The position numbers and the translations under genes are program-made. A model generated the notes under the pieces. That model had not been told where the DNA came from. It did not search any database and saw nothing but the letters and a program-made list of their open reading frames with translations. 42,228 bases of DNA. Origin: Bacteroidota bacterium (lineage in GTDB: Bacteria > Bacteroidota > Bacteroidia > Chitinophagales > Chitinophagaceae). The stretch is taken from contig JANXRX010000121.1 in assembly GCA_025352905.1 (NCBI GenBank), forward strand, positions 1-42,228, written 5' to 3'. Shown here piece after piece: positions 34,237 to 42,228 of this stretch. Position 1 is the stretch's first letter, and each line of letters opens with the position of its first letter.

Positions 34237-34296
34237 AGGCTGTATTTGAAGCAAGTTAATTTGAAAATTTGTCTTTTCGTACCTGTTCTCCCTTCT

Positions 34297-34318
34297 ACAG
34301 AATTCCTCCAGAATTTTA
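34297..34318 (+). promoter_or_regulatory. Direct repeat CAGAATT-N4-CAGAATT, possible OmpR-type box
   Basis: CAGAATT occurs at 34298-34304 and 34309-34315, an 11-bp period that suits tandem binding of an OmpR-family dimer. It lies 30-50 bp before the regulator start and within the divergent promoter region, so autoregulation by the gene product at 34348 is possible. Function is inferred. Confidence 0.3.
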
Positions 34319-34347
34319 GTCCTATTTTGTAGGGAAAACTTCCTTTC

Positions 34348-35025
34348 TTGAAACTGCTGATCATTGAAGACGAGGCTACACTAAACCAAAGCATGGTAGA
34401 ATTCCTGTCTGCCGCGGGCTACCTGTGCGAGTCTGTGTTCAGTTATAAGGATGCGCTGGAAAAGATCGAATACCATACTTATGATTGTATCGTACTGGAT
34501 ATTATGCTGCCCGGCGGCTCAGGGCTGGAACTGCTCCATTACCTGAAACAGGATAAAAAGAACGACGGCGTCATCATCGTATCGGCAAGAGGTGCATTGG
34601 AAGATAAGATTGAGGGCCTTCAGCTGGGTGCTGATGATTACCTCATCAAACCCTTTCATCTGTCAGAGCTAAGTGTACGGATCGCGGCCATCATCCGCAG
34701 GAAAAATTTTAACGGTCAGTCAATTATTATTGCCGGCAACATACGGATAGACACTACCGGTAAAAGCGTTCATATCAACCGGCAGGAACTGATACTTACA
34801 CAGAAAGAATTCCAATTATTATTGTTTTTAGTCATCAACCGCAACCGGGTACTTTCCAAGAACGCCATTGCCCAGCATCTCTGGGGCGACGATATGGATT
34901 TCCCGGCTAATTATGATTTCATTTATTCGCATATAAAAAATCTTCGTAAAAAGATCGTTGCTGCCGGCGGCGAGGATAGTATCCGTTCCATTTACGGGGA
35001 AGGATATAAAATGCAACTGCCATGA
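34348..35025 (+). CDS. OmpR/CusR-family response regulator
   Basis: A 225-residue regulator: a receiver domain (1-115) with acidic E7-D8-E9, phospho-acceptor D51 (CIVLDIMLPGGSG), S79 and K101 (DDYLIKPFH), followed by a winged-helix DNA-binding domain (about 130-225) with LTQKEFQLLLFL and the terminal hairpin SIYGEGYKMQLP. The start is a TTG at 34348, since MKLLIIEDEA begins exactly there. Its stop overlaps the kinase ATG by 4 bp (ATGA), so they are translationally coupled. It heads a five-gene operon with an RND efflux pump and most likely controls it. Confidence 0.93.
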   Translation: MKLLIIEDEATLNQSMVEFLSAAGYLCESVFSYKDALEKIEYHTYDCIVLDIMLPGGSGLELLHYLKQDKKNDGVIIVSARGALEDKIEGLQLGADDYLIKPFHLSELSVRIAAIIRRKNFNGQSIIIAGNIRIDTTGKSVHINRQELILTQKEFQLLLFLVINRNRVLSKNAIAQHLWGDDMDFPANYDFIYSHIKNLRKKIVAAGGEDSIRSIYGEGYKMQLP

Positions 35026-36281
35026 AGCTTTTTGCACGATATAACCGGGTTAATACCAGCGCTACCATCATCACTTTCCTGATCGGCAGTATCCTTTTTT
35101 ACTTTGTACTGCAATATGTTTTGGTGCGGCAACTCGACCAGGGTTTATATGTAGAGCAGCAGGAGATACAGGTATATGTACAAATGCATAACAGTCTTCC
35201 TGATCTCCCGGGTACCAAACATCAATGGACCCTGTTCAAACCCACAACTGCCGTTATTGCAAAACCGAAACCACGGAGTGTTGGATTTTATAATAAATCT
35301 GAAGACGAAAATGAATCGATCCGGCAGCTGGAATTTACGATTGCCGCCAATAATAAGTTATATGATGTAATCGTTAACCAGTCAGAAGCCGAAACAGAGG
35401 ACCTGCTCAAACTGATCATATTGGTAACCGTGGGTATGATCGGTGTGATCCTGTTATCAAATTACCTTGTGAACCGTAAATTGGTGGTAAGGCTCTGGAA
35501 ACCGTTCTATAATACGATAGACAATATCAAGGATTACCATCTTACCATACAGCAGCCATTGCAATTAACAAAAGAACCCATAGATGAGATCAACCTCCTG
35601 AATGAGAGCCTTAATAAAATGACGCTTCGCATTCACCAGGACTACCTCGCCCTGAAAACTTTTACAGAGAATGCGTCCCACGAAATGCAGACACCGCTGG
35701 CGGTGATCAGGCTAAAAGTGGAAGCCTTACTACAGGAAAATGAGGGCAATGAGAAAAGTATCAAACAGCTTTCTGCTATTGAAGATGCCAGTTTAAAATT
35801 GTCGCGGCTGCACCAGTCGCTTTTATTGCTTACCAAATTAGAGCACGGGCAGTTCCAGGCAAATGAGCCGGTTGATTTGCAGGCGATCATACGTGCTAAA
35901 CTGGAAGAAAAGCAGGAGCTCATCATTTCACGGCAGATCTTCTTAGTGGTGAATATAGAACCAGTTGCGCTATCTTTTCATCCACACCTTGCTGAGATCC
36001 TTGTCAATAACCTGCTTAACAATGCCATTCGTTACACCCCGTCAGGCGGGGCGGTGGAAATACAGTTAACACCCGTTTCTTTATCTGTCAGCAACAGCGC
36101 CATGGGTGCATCACTGGACACGGCCAAGGTCTTCAGCCGGTTTTATAAGGCCGAGCAGGCAACAGATGGCACCGGCCTGGGCCTTGCCATCATCCGTGAG
36201 ATATGTATGGTAGCAGGTTTTACAGTCGGGTATCGTTTTACAAATGAAAAACATGATTTCACCATTTATTTTAACAACTAA
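35022..36281 (+). CDS. Sensor histidine kinase of the RND efflux operon
   Basis: A 419-residue kinase with two TM helices (about 15-36 and 129-151) enclosing a periplasmic sensor of about 90 residues with no named fold. HisKA carries its acceptor in NASHEMQTPLAVIR (H220), and the ATPase domain has the N-box LVNNLLNNAIRYTP and G2 GTGLGLAIIREI. A HAMP linker is not obvious. It overlaps the response-regulator stop by 4 bp and its own TAA is one base from the TolC-like start, so all are one operon. By context it senses an envelope stress or the pump substrate; the ligand cannot be read from sequence. Confidence 0.92.
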   Translation: MKLFARYNRVNTSATIITFLIGSILFYFVLQYVLVRQLDQGLYVEQQEIQVYVQMHNSLPDLPGTKHQWTLFKPTTAVIAKPKPRSVGFYNKSEDENESIRQLEFTIAANNKLYDVIVNQSEAETEDLLKLIILVTVGMIGVILLSNYLVNRKLVVRLWKPFYNTIDNIKDYHLTIQQPLQLTKEPIDEINLLNESLNKMTLRIHQDYLALKTFTENASHEMQTPLAVIRLKVEALLQENEGNEKSIKQLSAIEDASLKLSRLHQSLLLLTKLEHGQFQANEPVDLQAIIRAKLEEKQELIISRQIFLVVNIEPVALSFHPHLAEILVNNLLNNAIRYTPSGGAVEIQLTPVSLSVSNSAMGASLDTAKVFSRFYKAEQATDGTGLGLAIIREICMVAGFTVGYRFTNEKHDFTIYFNN

Positions 36282-36282
36282 T

Positions 36283-37536
36283 ATGTACAGGATAGTGAGG
36301 AAGCTTCTGTGGTTGATGGTATTCCTTATGGGTGGTGGGCTTGTACTGCCTGCACAGGAAAGAAACCTTGGCTACTATATCAGCGCCGCTGCGCAAAATA
36401 GTCCGCTGCTAAATGATTATAATAACCAGAAGCTTGCCAACCTGATCGACAGCCTCCGGATACAGGCGTCTATGAAGCCACAGGTTACCGGCAACAGCAC
36501 GAATAATTATGCGCCTTCTTTTAGCGGATGGGGTTATGATGGCGCTGTTACCAATGGCGCTAACTTCAGCCAGCTCATCACCGTGTCAAAAAATTTTACA
36601 CGCAAGGATTATCTGGCCAATCAATATGAAGCCATCCGCCTGCTGAACGAATCGCTTACCGTTTCAGGCAAAGTATCGGCACAGGACCTCCTCAAATCCG
36701 TTACCGCACAATACATCACGGCTTATGGCAACTGGCAACAGTTATCTTTCAATACGGATATGCTTGGGCTCCTGCAGAAAGAAGAACAGTTGCTAAAGAA
36801 CCTGACAGAAAAGGGCGTGTACCGGCAAACGGATTATTTAAGTTTCCTGGTTACCATACAGCAGCAGCAGATCCTGATAAGCCAGGCGAGGCTGCAGTAC
36901 CAGAACGATTTTGCCACACTTAATTACCTCGCAGGCATTACGGATACCGTAACAGTGTCTTTACAGGCGCCCGATATAAATCTTACTGTGGTGCCCGATG
37001 CAGAGAACACTATTTTTTATCAGCAGTACCGGGTAGACAGTTTAAAACTGCGGAACAGCGATGCCTTGATCGATTATACCTATAAGCCGCGTATCAATGC
37101 CTACGCAGATGGCGGTTACCTGAGCGCATTTCCTTCCGATTTTTATAAAAATTTTGGGGTGAGCGTTGGCCTGAATATCGTGGTGCCAATTTATGATGGT
37201 AAACAGCGTAAAATGCAGCACGACAAGATCAGTATCTCCGAACGTACGCGACAGGGCTACCGGGATTTCTTTAAAAAACAATTCAGTCAGCAGGTAGCGC
37301 AGTTAACACAGCAGCTACGTAATACCCAAAACCTGATAGACCAGTTGAACAACCAGATCCGTTACACGGAAACACTGGTGGAAGCGAACCGCAAACTGCT
37401 TGAAACGGGCGATGCGCGGATGGCGGATTATATTTTAGCTATCGGTAATTACCTGAACGCGAAAAATTTAATCAGGCAGAACACCACTAATAAATTGCAG
37501 ATCATTAACCAGATCAATTACTGGAACAAAAACTAA
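36283..37536 (+). CDS. TolC-like outer-membrane protein of the RND pump
   Basis: A 417-residue protein starting at ATG 36283 (MYRIVRKLLWLMVFLMGGG, signal peptide with likely cleavage at PAQ). The open frame extends back to 36244 inside the kinase gene, but only the later ATG gives a signal peptide at the N-terminus. The OEP pattern is clear: YISAAAQNSPLLNDYNNQ early, helical coiled segments with EEQLLKNLTEKGVYRQTDYL, and a second repeat near the end (LIDQLNNQIRYTETLVEANRKLLETGDARMADYI). It is somewhat shorter than typical TolC proteins. It lies 4 bp before the adaptor gene and is the outer-membrane exit duct of this RND system. Confidence 0.88.
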   Translation: MYRIVRKLLWLMVFLMGGGLVLPAQERNLGYYISAAAQNSPLLNDYNNQKLANLIDSLRIQASMKPQVTGNSTNNYAPSFSGWGYDGAVTNGANFSQLITVSKNFTRKDYLANQYEAIRLLNESLTVSGKVSAQDLLKSVTAQYITAYGNWQQLSFNTDMLGLLQKEEQLLKNLTEKGVYRQTDYLSFLVTIQQQQILISQARLQYQNDFATLNYLAGITDTVTVSLQAPDINLTVVPDAENTIFYQQYRVDSLKLRNSDALIDYTYKPRINAYADGGYLSAFPSDFYKNFGVSVGLNIVVPIYDGKQRKMQHDKISISERTRQGYRDFFKKQFSQQVAQLTQQLRNTQNLIDQLNNQIRYTETLVEANRKLLETGDARMADYILAIGNYLNAKNLIRQNTTNKLQIINQINYWNKN

Positions 37537-37540
37537 GCCC

Positions 37541-38479
37541 ATGTTATCTTACCGGAATGTACTTTTATTAGCGCTGATCGTTTGTTTCGGGTTATCCTGT
37601 AAACAAGAACCAAAAAAAGAAGCGGCTGCGGTAGCAGACGAGAAACCGGCAGCGGGCCAGGTTCCGGTTACACTCACAGAACCCAGTTTTGGCAATATGT
37701 CTGAGACCGTGGAACTGAATGCCGTTTCATCTTACCGCCTCAGGACCTTTGTAAAATCGAGCGCTACCGGTTACCTGCAGCTGGTAAATGCCGAACTGGG
37801 TAAATATGTTACCAAAGGACAGGAGTTGTTTATTGTAAGAACCAAAGAATCGCAAAGCCTGGGCAACACCATCACCAGGCTGGATACTTCATTACACTTT
37901 GATGGATCGATCCATATCAAGGCGCCCGGAACCGGGTTTATCACCCAGCTTAATTACCGTTCGGGAGATTATGTGCAGGATGGGGAACAGATGGCCACCA
38001 TCACCGATACAAAAAGCTTTGTCTTTATTTTATCCCTGCCTTACGAGTTGAGTCAATACCTGAAAATAAACCAGCGCCTGCTGCTAAGGCTGCCCGACCA
38101 GACCACCCTCGAAGGTTCGGTAGAAATGGCGATGCCTACGGTTGATTCCGTTTCGCAAACACAGAACTACCAGATCAGGGTAAATACAGCAAGGCAGATA
38201 CCCGAGAACCTGATCGCTAAAGTGAGCCTGGTAAAACAATCCCGGCCCAATGCCTTATCGTTATTAAAAGAAGCGGTATTGTCGGATGAGGTACAGAAAG
38301 AATTCTGGATCATGAAAATGATCGACAGTGTAACCGCGGTGAAAGTACCGGTTACCAAGGGACTGGAAACGGCCGATAAAGTGGAGATCCTTTCTCCCAG
38401 ACTGAACCGGGGCGATAAGATACTGCTTACCGGTAATTATGGACTTGCCGATACTGCCAAAGTAACCGTTATTAAATAA
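37541..38479 (+). CDS. RND efflux periplasmic adaptor lipoprotein
   Basis: A 312-residue lipoprotein: signal ending FGLSC, so Cys20 is lipidated, followed by a charged linker (KQEPKKEAAAVADEKPA). A lipoyl/barrel-sandwich region covers SSATGYLQLVNAELGKYVTKGQELFIV and SIHIKAPGTGFITQLNYRSGDYVQDGEQ, with almost no helical hairpin between the halves. Beta-barrel and membrane-proximal domains follow (LLRLPDQTTLEGSV..., ILSPRLNRGDKILLTGNYGL). The very short hairpin makes it smaller than AcrA/CusB-type adaptors, which suggests a different contact with the TolC-like protein. It sits 4 bp after that gene and 9 bp before the pump gene. Confidence 0.87.
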   Translation: MLSYRNVLLLALIVCFGLSCKQEPKKEAAAVADEKPAAGQVPVTLTEPSFGNMSETVELNAVSSYRLRTFVKSSATGYLQLVNAELGKYVTKGQELFIVRTKESQSLGNTITRLDTSLHFDGSIHIKAPGTGFITQLNYRSGDYVQDGEQMATITDTKSFVFILSLPYELSQYLKINQRLLLRLPDQTTLEGSVEMAMPTVDSVSQTQNYQIRVNTARQIPENLIAKVSLVKQSRPNALSLLKEAVLSDEVQKEFWIMKMIDSVTAVKVPVTKGLETADKVEILSPRLNRGDKILLTGNYGLADTAKVTVIK

Positions 38480-38488
38480 TCATCCTGC

Positions 38489-41400
38489 ATGCGCAATTTT
38501 TTTACAACTTATAAAAACCCCGTTAGTGTATTGGTAGTGATCATTATTATGGGGGGATTGTTTGCCTATAGCAAAATGCAGACCGCCCTGTTTCCCGAAA
38601 TCACTTTTCCTAAAATTAAGATCATTGCAGATGCCGGTCAGCAGCCGGTTAAAAAAATGATGATCACCGTTACACGCCAGTTGGAAAACGCGATCAAGCA
38701 GGTGCCCGACTTGAAAAAGATCCGCAGTACCACCAGTCGCGGCAGTTGCGAGATATCTGCTTTTATGGACTGGAACGCTAACATAGATATCAGCCAGCAG
38801 CGGATCGAATCAAAGATCAACGAGATCAGGAACAACCTGCCACCAGACATACAGATCACGGTAGAAAGGATGAACCCTTCCATATTACCGATTACCGGTT
38901 TCTCACTCGAAAGCAAAACACGTTCGCCGATAGAAATGAAATTATTGGCCATGTATACCATCAAGCCTTTTTTATCGCAGGTAGAAGGCGTGTCGGAGAT
39001 CAGGGTTATTGGGGGAAAGGAAAAAGAATATTGGCTGGTGCTGAATGTACAGAAAATGAATACGCTGGGTATTACGCCGGATATGATCAACACGGCGCTG
39101 GCGCAAACCAATTTTATTAAGTCAAACGGTTATCTCTCTGATTACCGTTTATTATACCTGACCATAACCGATGCCTCTGTAAGCTCGAAGGAACAATTGT
39201 CGAATGTGGTGGTGAGCAATAATAGCCGCCGCGTGGTGCTTTTAAAAGATATTGCCGATGTACAGATCCAGGAAGCCAAGGAGTATATAAAGATCAATGC
39301 CAACGGGCATGAAGGCATCCTGCTGGCAGTGATCAAGCAGCCCAATGCCAACCTGGTAACGCTGAGCGATAAAATGGATGGGAAGTTGCAGGAACTGAAA
39401 AAACTGCTGCCGAAAGATGTGACTATCCAGCCCTTTTATGAGCAGGCTGATTTTGTAAAGGATTCCATTAAAAGTGTAACCGACAGTTTATTGATCGGCC
39501 TCGCACTGGCTATATTGGTAGCGATCATTTTCCTGCGGTCATTCAAAGCGAGTTCGGTGATATTATTAACGATACCGGTGATCTTATGCCTCGCGGTGAT
39601 CTGTCTGTATGCGTACGGTCAAACCTTAAATATCATGACGCTCGGCGCTATTGCTGCGGCCCTCGGACTGATCATTGATGATGCGATCGTGGTAGTGGAA
39701 CAGATCCATCGCACACATGAAGAGCATCCTGGTGAACCCACCACCTTATTGGTACAGAAAGCGATCAAATATCTTTTTCCTGCCATGGTGGGATCTTCTT
39801 TAAGTACCATGGTCATTTTCCTGCCGTTTGTGTTGATGAGCGGCGTGGCAGGTGCTTATTTTAAGGTGATGACGGATACGATGATCATTACGCTGGCCTG
39901 TTCTTTTTTTGTTACCTGGATCGTTTTACCGGTGATCTACGTATTCTTTACGCGCAATGCCGCTACCGGAAATACGCATCCAAAAATAAAACCACACAGC
40001 GTAAAGAACCAACGATGGGTGGGCTTTTTTATCAGGCGGCCCTGGCTCAGTTTCATTATCATACTGGGGCTGGTATTTTCTGTGTATTATATCTACCCGA
40101 AATTAGAAACGGGTTTTTTACCTGAAATGGATGAAGGCAGTATCGTGCTTGATTATAATTCGCCACCTGGCACCTCCCTGGAAGAAACTGACCGCATACT
40201 GCGACAGGTAGAAAAGATCCTGGTAGCTGTGCCGGAAGTAGAAGCTTACAGTCGGCGTACCGGTACACAGATGGGATTTTTTATCACAGAACCTAACCGG
40301 GGTGATTACCTGATCCAGTTAAAAAAGAAAAGAGATAAATCAACGGAAGAAGTCATCAGCGATATCCGTAAACAGGTAGAGGCATCGCAGCCTGCCTTGC
40401 GGATTGATTTCGGGCAAGTGATCGGGGATATGCTTGGCGACCTGATGACCTCCGTACAACCAGTGGAAGTAAAGGTATTCGGGAATGATATTCAAAAGCT
40501 GAAACAATTATCGAAACAGGTGGCCGATGCGGTAACCCATGTGGAAGGAACTGCCGATGTATTTGACGGCATCGTGGTTGCCGGGCCATCTATCAATATT
40601 GAACCCAATTTTACTGCGCTGGCACAATATGGGATCACACCATCGAACCTGCAATACCAACTGCAATCATCGCTCGAAGGAAACCTGGCCGGATCAGTGT
40701 ATGACAGGGACCAGTTGAGTAATATCCGCCTGGTTTATCCGGGTAATAAAACACTAAGCGTGGCAGGCATTGATAAAATGCCCATATTCCTGCCGGGTGG
40801 AAAATTAATGCCGATAGATCAACTGGCTAATGTACATATCAATAGCGGTGAGGCGGAGATAGAGCGGGAGAACCTGCAATCGATGGGCGTGGTAACCGCT
40901 CGTTTGGAGAACCGCGACCTGGGCAGCGTGATCAAAGACATACAGAGCGCGGTATCTGATAAAGTTAAACTACCACCTGGGTATGTGATTGAATACGGAG
41001 GCGCTTATGCAGATCAGCAACAATCGTTCAGGGAACTCCTCATGATTCTGATTACTTCGAGTTTGCTGGTGTTTGGCGTGATCCTTTTCCTGTTCCGGGA
41101 CTTCAGGATCGCCTGTATCATCCTGCTGATTGCTGTTTTAGGGATCAGCGGAAGTTATATGGGTCTGTATTTTACACATACTGCGCTGAATGTGGGCAGT
41201 TATACCGGTCTGATCATGATCGTGGGAATTATTGGTGAAAATGCCATTTTTACGTTCCTGCAATTCAAGGAGTCCTATGCAGCTTCAAATGACCCTGACC
41301 AGGCAGTCATTTATTCCATTTCCACCAGGCTCAGGCCTAAACTGATGACGGCGCTTGGCGCTATTATCGCGTTAATGCCCATTGCCTTAGGCATTGGAAC

Positions 41401-41533
41401 GGGGGCACAACTACACCAGCCGCTTGCAATTGCAGTGATCGGCGGGTTTATTGTGGCGCTTCCGTTGTTACTGATCGTTTTGCCGAGCCTGATACGGCTT
41501 TTGTATAGAAGAAAAAAAGCCATTATCGCATAA
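38489..41533 (+). CDS. RND-family efflux pump, inner-membrane transporter
   Basis: A 1014-residue RND pump with the family's two-fold layout: TM1 (about 11-28), a periplasmic domain with PTN/PNC-like segments (FPEITFPKIKIIADAG, ISQQRIESKINEIRNNLP), TM2-6 (about 330-490), a second TM and large periplasmic loop (about 510-845), and TM8-12 at the end. TM4 contains LGLIIDDAIVVVEQ with D397 and D398, the proton-relay pair of drug-type pumps. In TM10 the sequence is GIIGENAIF, with E917 where AcrB has its essential Lys. The pump works as a trimer with the adaptor and the channel encoded just upstream. Substrate class is not clear: TM4 looks HAE-like and TM10 more like metal-type pumps. Confidence 0.93.
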   Translation: MRNFFTTYKNPVSVLVVIIIMGGLFAYSKMQTALFPEITFPKIKIIADAGQQPVKKMMITVTRQLENAIKQVPDLKKIRSTTSRGSCEISAFMDWNANIDISQQRIESKINEIRNNLPPDIQITVERMNPSILPITGFSLESKTRSPIEMKLLAMYTIKPFLSQVEGVSEIRVIGGKEKEYWLVLNVQKMNTLGITPDMINTALAQTNFIKSNGYLSDYRLLYLTITDASVSSKEQLSNVVVSNNSRRVVLLKDIADVQIQEAKEYIKINANGHEGILLAVIKQPNANLVTLSDKMDGKLQELKKLLPKDVTIQPFYEQADFVKDSIKSVTDSLLIGLALAILVAIIFLRSFKASSVILLTIPVILCLAVICLYAYGQTLNIMTLGAIAAALGLIIDDAIVVVEQIHRTHEEHPGEPTTLLVQKAIKYLFPAMVGSSLSTMVIFLPFVLMSGVAGAYFKVMTDTMIITLACSFFVTWIVLPVIYVFFTRNAATGNTHPKIKPHSVKNQRWVGFFIRRPWLSFIIILGLVFSVYYIYPKLETGFLPEMDEGSIVLDYNSPPGTSLEETDRILRQVEKILVAVPEVEAYSRRTGTQMGFFITEPNRGDYLIQLKKKRDKSTEEVISDIRKQVEASQPALRIDFGQVIGDMLGDLMTSVQPVEVKVFGNDIQKLKQLSKQVADAVTHVEGTADVFDGIVVAGPSINIEPNFTALAQYGITPSNLQYQLQSSLEGNLAGSVYDRDQLSNIRLVYPGNKTLSVAGIDKMPIFLPGGKLMPIDQLANVHINSGEAEIERENLQSMGVVTARLENRDLGSVIKDIQSAVSDKVKLPPGYVIEYGGAYADQQQSFRELLMILITSSLLVFGVILFLFRDFRIACIILLIAVLGISGSYMGLYFTHTALNVGSYTGLIMIVGIIGENAIFTFLQFKESYAASNDPDQAVIYSISTRLRPKLMTALGAIIALMPIALGIGTGAQLHQPLAIAVIGGFIVALPLLLIVLPSLIRLLYRRKKAIIA

Positions 41534-41672
41534 GGGAAATAAATTCAGAATGTCTACAAAATGGGTCGGTAGGTTTGGGAGAATAAAACCTTCTGTCAGT
41601 GCAGATCGGTTCGCATAAAATGTGCTAAGACACGGTTTATAATTAATCTAACCATAATATAAATGCCTGAGT

Positions 41673-42089
41673 ATGAAAAAAATCATTTTTGCTGTAACGC
41701 TTCTTATTACGCTAACGGTGACCGCACAAAAATCAGGCGCCCCGGCGGCGGCCACAAACGCTTTTGCTAAAGCCTATCCTGCTGCCACTAAAGTAAAATG
41801 GGAAAAGGAAGACGGTAATTATGAAGTTAGTTTTGTGGATAAAGGCAATGAAATGTCGGCTGTGTATACTGCCAAGGGTGTATTACAGGAAACCGAACAT
41901 GAAATGAAAGTGACAGAGTTACCGGCACAGGTTAGTGTTTATATGAAAGAGCATTACAAAGGAATTGTGGTAAAAAGCGCAGCAAAGATCACCAAAGCCG
42001 ATGGAAGTATTAATTATGAAGCGGCGATTAAAGGCAAGGACGTGCTCTTTAATGCTAATGGGAAATTCATCAAAGAAGCAAAAGACTAA
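41673..42089 (+). CDS. PepSY-like secreted protein
   Basis: A 138-residue protein with a signal peptide (MKKIIFAVTLLITLTVTAQ) and a PepSY-like/BLIP-like fold, PF11396-type. The pattern AFAKAYPAATKVKWEKEDGNYEVSF followed by AVYTAKGVLQETEHEMKVTELPAQVSVYMKEHY is repeated in weaker form in the C-terminal half (KITKADGSINYEAAIKGKDVLFNANGKF). Such periplasmic proteins are common in Bacteroidota; their role is not established. It lies 139 bp after the RND pump gene, probably with its own promoter; I saw no clear -7 or -24/-12 element in that gap. Confidence 0.85.
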   Translation: MKKIIFAVTLLITLTVTAQKSGAPAAATNAFAKAYPAATKVKWEKEDGNYEVSFVDKGNEMSAVYTAKGVLQETEHEMKVTELPAQVSVYMKEHYKGIVVKSAAKITKADGSINYEAAIKGKDVLFNANGKFIKEAKD

Positions 42090-42152
42090 AACAAACCTGT
42101 CAATGGCAACGCAGGCAAATTGATTTTCATTTTCATCTATAACCAAAATACA

Positions 42153-42228
42153 ATGAAACAGTTCATTTCCAGCTTATGTTTACTATCGGTATTATCGGTT
42201 GTTGCAGATCAAACCCAGGCACAATCCA
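42153..42228 (+). CDS. Start of a secreted protein (truncated by window end)
   Basis: The ATG at 42153 opens a frame that runs off the window, giving 25 residues: MKQFISSLCLL then a hydrophobic stretch and DQTQAQS. This is a signal peptide, so the product is exported. It is 63 bp after the PepSY-like gene on the same strand and may be co-transcribed and possibly related to it. Nothing more can be said. Confidence 0.5.
   Translation, partial: MKQFISSLCLLSVLSVVADQTQAQS

Overview
The window comes from a Bacteroidota bacterium, most likely of the Chitinophagaceae type. The reasons are the double-length FtsX/MacB permeases ending in NPVKSLRTE, a TonB-dependent receptor paired with a DUF4249 lipoprotein, PepSY-like periplasmic protein, weak Shine-Dalgarno sites, and a TAnnTTTG-type -7 element. 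Base composition looks moderate by eye. No tRNA, rRNA, insertion sequence, phage gene or CRISPR array was seen.

Layout. (1) 1-515 (-): start of a secreted protein of unknown role, preceded by a good sigma-54 promoter and a pair of direct repeats 22 bp apart. (2) 793-25281 (-): a 24.5 kb, same-strand, closely packed cluster. In transcription order it holds a 50-residue membrane peptide, an HlyD/MacA-like adaptor, a LolD/MacB-type ATPase, eight paralogous ~800-residue permeases (called H, G, F, E, D, C, B, A here), a second diverged ATPase, and a TolC-like outer-membrane channel. This is a complete tripartite ABC efflux or mechanotransmission machine with eight interchangeable-looking permease subunits. 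(3) 25282-25601: the divergent control region, with a near-consensus sigma-54 promoter for the cluster, two 19-bp CTGTCCG-N7-TACAG sites exactly 22 bp apart, and a 29-bp inverted repeat in the leader of the regulator. (4) 25602-28320 (+): an NtrC-type sigma-54 activator and its NtrY-like histidine kinase, the likely controllers of the cluster. (5) 28325-31447 (-): DUF4249 lipoprotein and TonB-dependent receptor. (6) 31656-34236: small accessory genes, namely a SET-domain methyltransferase, a small winged-helix-like protein, a PhnB/VOC protein, an apparently frameshifted hypothetical gene, an encapsulated-ferritin-like (EncFtn) protein and a single-domain EamA transporter. (7) 34348-41533 (+): a second efflux operon with OmpR-type regulator, histidine kinase, TolC-like channel, adaptor lipoprotein and RND pump. 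(8) 41673-42228 (+): a PepSY-like secreted protein and the start of another secreted protein.

The most unusual content is the sigma-54-linked array of eight permeases sharing one adaptor, one channel and two ATPases. Every one of the seven spacers between permeases carries 7-nt phrase repeats, most clearly as inverted repeats. Two phrase families occur (GTAAGGC-like and GGTTCATAGATCATAG-like), and they are absent from the ATPase/permease spacers. Other second-look items are the EncFtn-like protein lacking a visible encapsulin-loading tail, a possible -1 frameshift site (A AAT TTT) in the hypothetical gene at 32959-33431, and an RND pump with a mixed proton-relay signature.
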